Positions 56,890-64,000 of a DNA stretch of 64,000 nucleotides are shown here, piece after piece. The notes under the pieces were generated by a model, which did no database searches, was not told the DNA's origin, and saw nothing but the letters and a program-made list of their open reading frames with translations. The DNA is from Litoditis marina. Taxonomy: Eukaryota; Nematoda; Chromadorea; Rhabditida; Rhabditidae. The position numbers and the translations under genes are program-made. Location of the stretch: positions 11,178,904-11,242,903 of the forward strand of contig OZ038439.1 of the NCBI GenBank assembly GCA_964036275.1, read 5' to 3'. How positions within the stretch are numbered: position 1 is the first letter of the stretch; the number at the start of each line of letters is the position of its first letter.

Positions 56890-58066
56890 AAACCCAAAAA
56901 ATTGATTTAACAGAAAGCGTATCGGTTCCGTCAAACTATTAAATAACTAAGTACTGAGATGTCAGTAGAAAAAAAAACGATAAGAAATGAGACGCAGGGG
57001 TTCGGGAGCTTGCCTATACCTAAGCTTTTCAACAGTCTCAAAGTCATCTTGTATACGTTGGCTGCAAGCAACTGCAGTCAGTTGCGATACAAGCAGAAAT
57101 GAAAATTTTCTTGATTTTGTTTTCCACACACACGAAGTTTGAGACAGTGGATACAGGATAACCAAGACTGTGTACGTGAGAAAAAAACGAAAGAGTACGA
57201 AAAAGTAAACTCGTAAACTCCACACTACCCGGTAACGGAAAGGGCATTCTCCAGAACAAAACTGGTCTGTCTGTTTCAAACAGGTTTGGTTTGAACTACT
57301 AAGCATTCTAAAGAAATGAAACGAGTGAAATCAGTGTTCCAAACTCACTGATTCCAAAAAGCAAAAACTGAGTTTCTGTATTGCGCATCGACTTGTACTG
57401 TGTTTTTTTCTAATTTTGCGGTTTCAATAGACAATTGTACTTTTTAACTTTTCGTGACTTTAGTAATTGACTCCAAACGAATTTACAATTATTGTAATCA
57501 ATTTATTTTTTCATCATATCACTCATTCTTCATCATGCTCAGTTGGTGAATGATTCTCTGTTTCTCCGCAAGTTGTTTGTTCACTTCTTCCAACTCCTTC
57601 AGAGTTGCTTCAAGATGAAGGTTGGCGTCGACGAACTGCAACACGTTTGCTACTCAATGTTCCAATACGATTCCTCGTTTAGAAGGTAACTAGCAAAATG
57701 AGACCTCTGTGAAAATAATTTCTAACGGTTGTCTTCAATTGGTACATTGTTGGAATGCTCAAACTTAGGATTGTTAATTGAGAACACAGTGACAATTTAC
57801 ATTTGAGGTTGTCTGTCAGCAACTTACTATTAGTTTTATCTCCTGTTTCTAACGGAATCCGAGTGGTATTCACCAGAAAGTCAATTATCCGGAAATTTGC
57901 TGCCGATGGAATAAATTGTTTTTACAAAGGAGTTTATTCTCAATTCCCGTCATTCAATTCGTTATCTCCTTCATGTTGCTCTTTTTTTGTTCTTGATCCA
58001 TGGAAGTTAAGAGTAAAATTCTATGATTTTCCATTAGCACCCAATAATATTCTATCCGAACTAACT
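56890..58066 (-). repeat. right arm of the large inverted duplication
   Basis: Reverse match of the left arm. It includes the 3' half of the coiled-coil gene on the minus strand plus its 3' flank, without the 1.1-kb insertion. Confidence 0.8.
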
Positions 58067-58546
58067 CTCTGTTCCTTCTGCTCAGAGGACTTCTGATCGG
58101 CTACTTTGATGACCGTCTGGACAAGGTTCCTCTGGACGCAGGCGAACTCATCGGACAACAGGCCTTGTGCGTCACGAGCCCCGTCGCAAAGAGTCTCGAG
58201 AGTTTGGATCTGCAACGTAGGTCATGAATCAAAATAACAGAGTCACAGATTTCAACAGTTATTTCAAAAAAGTAAGGTGATCAGATGGAAGAACTGCCAC
58301 GTGGTCTTGCTCATCCTATACTCATCCTCTCTCAGTAATCGTAATTTGGGAAATTGATCGAATTTACAACTTAAACAGTAACGTAATGTTATTATACACA
58401 AATGTCGTTGATTTTTTCCGTAAAAATTTAATGGCTGCTGATAAGGCACCACAAACCTCTGAATCTTGCATCTTGTTTTTTTCTTCAAAGAGGAGCATGG
58501 TTGCGTACATCTCGTGCTGGACGGCTTCGAACAGAGGAGCAGTCAT
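57519..58546 (-). CDS. small coiled-coil protein, right-arm copy (116 residues)
   Basis: Minus-strand exons 58546-58457, 58209-58066 and 57635-57519, all phase 0, open to TGA. Sequence pieces: MTAPLFEAVQHEMYATMLLF then EEKNKMQDSE; IQTLETLCDGARDAQGLLSD, EFACVQRNLVQTVIKVADQK; FVDANLHLEATLKELEEVNK then QLAEKQRIIHQLSMMKNE. Helix-forming and charged, no signal peptide; a coiled coil is likely. It is convergent with the left-arm copy. The two share KSSEQKEQR at the end of exon 2 and the exon 3 heptads, but exon 1 and the first half of exon 2 are dissimilar. Function unknown. Confidence 0.75.
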
Positions 58547-60460
58547 TATGACTATCGATGGAAGAATGACTGAAATAATAGCTTTGCAGCCGAAACTGTT
58601 TACCGGAGAAGCACTTTAACTCTTACTCTTTTCATGTTTCATTTTAACTTGAATAAACGAGTTTCGGTGAGAGAATCTCCCTGTTTTCATCTTTCCAAAC
58701 GGTCGGTGCATTCGTGAGTTTACTCATTTCTCTCATATCTCATGATAATTTTTTTGTGATAGTTCGCTTCGAAATTCGGTCAATGCTATACACAACCGAT
58801 TTTGATTGACCTCGACGGTCTTTGTTGATCCGTCATTTTAATTACTCCAGTGGTATAAGTACACAAATATACACCAAAAACCACACAAACATAACAGAAT
58901 CGGAAGAATTTTTTTTTAATCTATGACAGATTACTGTAAAATGTTATCGATGGGTGAAACGAAGATTACCATTGTCGCTGAAGCATGGTGCCTCGGCGGA
59001 AGAAAACCTAATCCTGGGCAACCGATGTTCATCAAAATCTTGTCCACCGACGATAAAAATGAACAATGTTTAGGTTCTAGAGAACGTTTGAAACGTAAAC
59101 AACTTGAAAATAACTTTCGAGTCAGACATTTATATGTTAGCAGTGTTTTATCGTATTTTCATATTCCTTCCAAGATAAACTATTTCGCATACTTTCACTA
59201 TAGTTCTCTGGGTTCTCCTGCTGCTGATCACAGCTAGATTCGTCCGCTATTGATACGTGTCACTAAATTTGGTTTGCGAAATATGTAAGTGCATTGAATA
59301 CTAATAACATATATAGAAACATTTATTGAGTACTGTACTGTGACTGATTGTTTCAATACTTATACAGAAACGAATCCGGCTTTTTTAGTCCGGTCTATAT
59401 TCTTACTTCCACATTATGGACCGGTGACATTTCTTAGCGAGCTCATAGAAACATCACCTCTCTAAAAAAATCGTAAATTTCCTAAGCCAAGAATATTTTC
59501 CTCTAGCGCTCACCGAGTCCAGTGTATAAGTGCAACTAATTTGTAAAAAAACATTTTTGTGCAACAGTTTGTGTGCAACATATAATAACTGAGAACATAT
59601 GCCGAATAACTGAGAACATATGCCACTTCATTATTGGTAGTTCCTTGAGTGTGCATTTGTGCTTATTGGATGAAACTTAAAAACTACAAGTTGAACTCTA
59701 AAAATGTTTTCGAAACATTTTAAATATAATTTAACCAACAAGATTAAACAGTTTTAGTAAACACTAACGTTATGACTGACGATAAATCATGCCTCAGTAT
59801 ACTCTGTACACAAAAGGTATCCCTACAGAATGTAAAAGTTCTCGGTTTCTCGATGATCAGAAGTTCACAAGTGTGCTATTTCATTTATCGAATCATACCC
59901 ACAAGCTTGAGCCAACATTAAAAATCCACATTAGGGATCAACCAGTCTCGACAAACTTCTGCGTAAGATTCAAAACTTGAAAAATTGCGTGAAAAAAGTT
60001 TTTTTCTAATCAGAGTGTGTCATCAGTGTTTTGTCTATCAAGCCTATCCATTTAATATGCTTCTCGGCCATAGTGGATTTTTTGCTGCTTCCCACCAAGT
60101 GTCATTTCATGCCAACGTTATTGCTACGTGTCACTACATTTGGCAAAACATTTCAGTGCACTGAATAATAAATAAACACATAGCATTTCATGTAAATTTT
60201 GATAAAAGTGATGTGACTTTTCATTTTCCTGTCTGCATTTTCATTTCAACACGTTCACAATGTGAAGCACTACGTAACTATTCATTTTTAAACTAAATAT
60301 TAAAGCTACTGCTCTTGAGCCGATCTCATGAGTTTTGTTTCCCAGAACCGTTGCGATTTTTAATTTACTCCCGTAGCCTTACTACAACCAGCATTGTAAT
60401 CAATTGATCTGTTAAACTAATCCTTTTTGTCAAATAAGTATCGGTAGTGAAGCCTTTTTC
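58547..60460. other. intergenic and upstream part of duplicate C
   Basis: 59,060-59,500 matches the region upstream of copy A (35,060-35,500), and 59,750-60,460 matches that upstream of copy B. No coding sequence is recognised. Confidence 0.45.
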
Positions 60461-60600
60461 ATTCCTAATGAGGCTCCTACAGTATGAGCGCAAGGTTCAA
60501 AACTTTTTCAATCGATTCTGATTCGATATTACATAGACTGTTGCAGAATAATTCCGGCTTAGCTGAGTTTTAGGTGTACTGTAGGAGTCTTAGTAGGAAT
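60461..60600. mobile_element. MITE family E, copy in duplicate C
   Basis: ATTCCTAATGAGGCTCCTAC and TACTGTAGGAGTCTTAGTAG. Orthologous position to 38,164-38,360. Confidence 0.65.
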
Positions 60601-60655
60601 GATGTGAACTATACTTGTATGTATCAACTGCCTTCGATCTCACGAAATTTCAAGT

Positions 60656-61697
60656 ATGTATTTCGCAGTGCTCCTTTTGTGTCTCAGTGTAGCCATCAAC
60701 GCCAAACCGAACTTCAATGCCAGATGCGCTCTGGAGAATCATTGTGCGGCCATTTTCGCAAAAGGTGACTGTGAGGGACAGAAACAGCTCCTGACAAGCG
60801 GTCAAGTGGTGGACCTCAGCACATCACACGAACAGGTCAGAGACCATTTTTTTTATTTATTCATTCACGTCGCTTCGTTACGTGGCGGTGATCATCATAA
60901 ATGTCACAGATGTTTGTAGTCGCAGCTTCTTCTCAGTTGATCTTGGTCCCTTTCCTTGATAGAATACTTCATGGTGGACTATCGAATGCTCTGATGGCAT
61001 TGATCCAGTGACATGCGAGACTTCTTGAGAGAGGGGGAAGAGAGCTGCTTGTGAGCAGGCATTCCTTATGCATACGCCATATGCATGAATATCCTGATGT
61101 TTCAACCCCAACCTGCATCTCCACAAAGTGAGAGATCAGAGATGCAGGTAGCTATGGAAACATCTAACTCACACTGCACAGGCCGTTTTTGTTATTTTCA
61201 ACTTATAGTCTTAACGTCACTTCTCCTTTCACTCATGAATTTTACCTCGTTAGTTGCGAATTGAGCTCACCGCAAGGCCACTGTAAAGACACGTGCTGAA
61301 TTGCTGATAAACATTTCATTTCATTCTAACCATCGATTACATCTATTTTCTGCAGGTTCTCAGTGTCAATGTAGAAGAAGTTAGGAGAATGCGCTTATAG
61401 ACGTTAGAAAATCTGTGAAAGTTTTTCTCAATTGTTTCGGAAGTACTCAATTGTTTAGGAAGTTATCAAAATTCGCCTGGATTCTTCAGAAATTTTCGCA
61501 TTCGGAGAACACCATCCATTTTTCAGGTGCTCAGTGTCAATGTCGAGAAAGGCTGCGTTCTCACGGTGTTCCATTCTACCAATCTGACCGCTTTGGAAAG
61601 TGTTTATGGAGGATTCGAAAACCTGGCAGAAGACCTGTGGGACCGTATCAAATACACACATGTAGATTGTAGGTGTCAACATGTTCAGATGAATTGA
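60656..61697 (+). CDS. small secreted protein, copy C (two exons, 116 residues)
   Basis: Exons 60656-60835 and 61527-61697, phase 0. Signal peptide MYFAVLLLCLSVAINAKPN, then CALENHCAAIFAKGDCEGQK, VVDLSTSHEQ, VLSVNVEKGCVLTVFHSTNL, YGGFENLAEDLWDRIKYTHV and DCRCQHVQMN. The stop of copy B (TAG) is CAG here, so the protein runs three residues longer to TGA. One Asp to Ala change beside the first Cys and an Asn/Lys to Gly/Asp pair are the main differences. Neither exon has a stop, so both B and C look functional. Confidence 0.8.
61356..61380 (+). other. duplicated micro-exon-like sequence in the copy C intron
   Basis: Same 25-nt stretch after TTTTCTGCAG as at 39,060, but the following donor reads TTAGGA instead of GTAGGA. 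A GT one base earlier remains. Confidence 0.65.
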
Positions 61698-61810
61698 GAA
61701 TAAATTATTTGTATTTTTTTCTCAAATTATCAACATATATTATGTGTTTTTGCTATGAGCCTTTGGGACGGTGTCGTAAATACACACACGAATCATGCTC
61801 CGTAACTTTG

Positions 61811-62273
61811 GCGTCAATGACGGGAACCGACTAAAACGCGAAAACAGTCGAAAACCGCGCCGACTGTCGGAAATCCACCGACTTGTCGCGACGGCGGCAA
61901 AATTTATTCAAATTTTTGCATGTTTTATATGATAAGGCTGAAGAAAGTTTGTGCATTTCGGAAAAAGGAGATAATTTCTACTACTATTTTGAATGTAATT
62001 TTCAACTATAACGCGATAAACATGATAATAGGTTGTTTTTCTCAGTTTTCGACCTTTTTTATGAAAATTTGCTTTTCACTGGTAAATTTCTCAAAATTGG
62101 ATAAATTCAATAATACCTACATATTTTAACATTCTACATGATGATATTCAACAATTTCTTCAAATTGTCTATCCTACTTCATTTATTGTCAATTTAAAGT
62201 AGTAAATGAGTGATTTTCTATTTATGTCGCGACAAGTCGGACCCCTCCGACTGTCGGTGCACCGTCATTGACC
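61811..62273. mobile_element. 463-bp MITE with GTCAATGACGG termini
   Basis: Left TCAATGACGGGAACCGACTA, right CGGTGCACCGTCATTGA. Subterminal CCGACTTGTCGCGACG pairs with GTCGCGACAAGTCGG. Absent from the equivalent position in copy B (about 39,490-39,530), so it inserted after the duplication. Confidence 0.75.
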
Positions 62274-64000
62274 GGTAGGTTTGCTGTGTGGATTGTATAT
62301 GCCGACGTCACTAGCTGAACTCTTAATAAACATTTCGATTCCGATGGTATTTCAAGTTCTATCGGGTTTTCCGTGATATTTTAGTGTCTGCACACTAAAA
62401 AACTTATAGACCGTTTTTGTTTGACGACATTCGTTGGTACCGAATACTAATCATTGACAACAGACTGGATTTCACAAGAATGTATTTTGCGATTCAGCAC
62501 ATTGACAAAAATATGACTGCGTTGTCATCTAAAACGTCTTAAACATGTTCATGTAGCGGAACTTTACAAGGGAGAAAAGTACAACTAACATTATTTGTAA
62601 TTAATTAGCTTTCTAGATCAAAAAGAAGAGTGTTACCCTGAGTTTTACACTATCAAAAACATAAAAATCAATGACATCTTCACCACACCATTTTCAAGTT
62701 CATTCTTGGTTTTCAATCGGATACATTAAAGTGGCAGTCAGAATGAGGTCATTAAACATTTGTATCAGTGCACTTGGGATATAGGTCATACTACATTACA
62801 AAAGTCAAGCATTTTTCACGTTGCTAGAGTACACCTTCAGTATCGGTATACCTAGACAATTTGTCACATTTCAACTTTTGTCAAGTTGTGCCTTCTTCAA
62901 GGACGAAAGGTTGATTGGTGTATCTGTAGTTTGAATACGGAAACATAAGGATTCTCGAATTAGAACGGAAAGGCGGCAGGATCAAAGTACAAACACCACA
63001 ACACCAATAAGAAATTTCCCGTTTATGAAGCTCAATATCTTTTGTTTCATTATTTGCTTGTGTCGCATCACAATGTGTGCAACAAACACCGCTACTGCAG
63101 AAAACCTGAAAACTGCTCCATGCAAACAGTTAATACCAATAGCGTGTTCATAACATATATAATTGGAAAATCTCTGTTTTGTTTTTGTAACAAGACTAGT
63201 TTTTGAGTAAACTATTAACACAACAGAACCAACTAAGTGCTTAAACTAAATTGGTGCAAAAGGTGGTGCCCAACTATTCTAACTTTGCGTGAAGTGAGCG
63301 TGAGTGTAACGTACCATATAGTCGTCGCCAACGAAAAGGCGGGAGGGTACTGTATATCTCACTCTCCGCTGTGTGCGCACACATGTGTTCGATTCCGAAG
63401 GTTGCCGGTTGTGTGCTCAAATAGCGCAGTGGTTAGCGCCCTGCTACAAAACTTTTGCTCGCAGGTTCGATTCCAAGGAGAGACAGGGATTTATAAATTT
63501 GGCATTCACTATAGTTGTCCCTTTCTTTACAAATCGTGATAAAACCTTGCATTCCCATGTCCTAGCCAGCAGATTAGTCACAAAATCATGTTCGAGCTTC
63601 GATAACCCCAGAGAGTTCACCTCTCTAGAAACACCTACTGTCCATTCAGTAACTGATGTGACAGATTGCTGTACATAGTTTGTACTTACTTTGCTCAGTT
63701 CATTATGAGTTTCGCATGGTAGAGTTCAGCCAATTTAGCCGACATTTCCAAAGGTTTCCAGTACATTTCCTTCTTTGAATTGGATATCTCGACCAATGGA
63801 TGACTTTCTCTTCATTTTCCTGCGATATCACCAATATAGTCTCGTTCTTATAAATGATTAAGAACTCTTTTTTTTCAAACGATGTGGCATGAAACTCATG
63901 AGTTATGCTGCTCCAATAGCGAAGCTTGTTTAAAGTGAATGTCACTTTTCATTGTATTGTTCTACTGTTTCTCTACGTCAAGAAATCTTTTCACCGAGGC
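62274..64000. other. distal part of duplicate C, no gene seen
   Basis: Resembles 39,530-41,100 in segments. Contains a short palindromic MITE (62,925-63,000) and SINE family 1 (63,310-63,520). No conserved open frame. Confidence 0.45.
63310..63520 (+). repeat. tRNA-headed SINE-like repeat (family 1), copy 2
   Basis: Good A box (ATAGCGCAGTGGTTAG) and B box (CAGGTTCGATTCC). The body matches the reverse of 8,075-8,285 (GGGTACTGTATATCTCACTC). It is absent from the same place in duplicate B, so it is a later insertion. Confidence 0.65.

Noticed and set aside
63373..63678. 101-codon frame
   Set aside because: Runs through a SINE family 1 element. Duplicate B lacks the element and the frame.
1..64000. 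CRISPR arrays, operons with Shine-Dalgarno sites, prophage
   Set aside because: No direct repeat-spacer pattern is present. Introns, splice signals and eukaryotic tRNA structure show nuclear animal DNA. The regular arrays are a 15-bp satellite and a 130-bp tandem repeat.

Overview
This is nuclear DNA from a nematode, most likely a Caenorhabditis species or close relative. The evidence is the exon structure (many small exons, GTRAGT donors, TTTTCAG acceptors, AT-rich introns) and the gene families: a signal peptide + 2 C-type lectin + 2 CUB 'clec' gene, a short BTB protein, a 7TM receptor of the Sre/Sra type, and small secreted Cys-containing proteins. Species assignment is inference. All gene models were assembled by hand from splice signals and reading phase, without alignment.

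Layout. 1-1,000: last exon of an unrecognised plus-strand gene. 1,000-6,900: intergenic, with inverted-repeat MITEs and one intact tRNA-Gly(UCC) on the minus strand (5,639-5,710). 6,928-22,382: one long plus-strand clec gene. Its coding exons are short, but its second coding intron is about 5.5 kb and holds a foldback element, an exact 130-bp x4 tandem repeat carrying TGACGTCA sites, and a 3.6-kb long-terminal-inverted-repeat element with a nested element inside. 22,400-28,800: mostly repeats, including a Cys-rich remnant at 26.9-27.2 kb. 28,798-31,015: complete five-exon BTB gene on the minus strand. 31-35 kb: repeats and a 15-bp satellite array. 35.0-41.1 kb and 59.1-64 kb: three copies of a duplicated unit encoding small secreted proteins (35,937; 38,416; 60,656). 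42.0-43.95 kb: a Penelope-like reverse transcriptase on the minus strand, followed on the same strand by a hammerhead-ribozyme-like fold. 45,425-48,528 and beyond: 7TM chemoreceptor-like gene, with a broken paralogous first exon at 51,590. 52,721-58,546: two convergent coiled-coil genes on opposite arms of an inverted duplication. The spacer holds a second 15-bp satellite array.

Much of the window is mobile DNA: at least seven MITE families in two to four copies, three tRNA-headed SINE-like families, foldback elements and microsatellites. Several MITEs can be polarised because one copy of a duplicated segment carries the insertion and the other does not. The observations most worth following are the hammerhead-like motif linked to the Penelope-like RT, the palindromic coiled-coil pair whose introns look more alike than parts of its exons, and the duplicated micro-exon in the small secreted protein genes.
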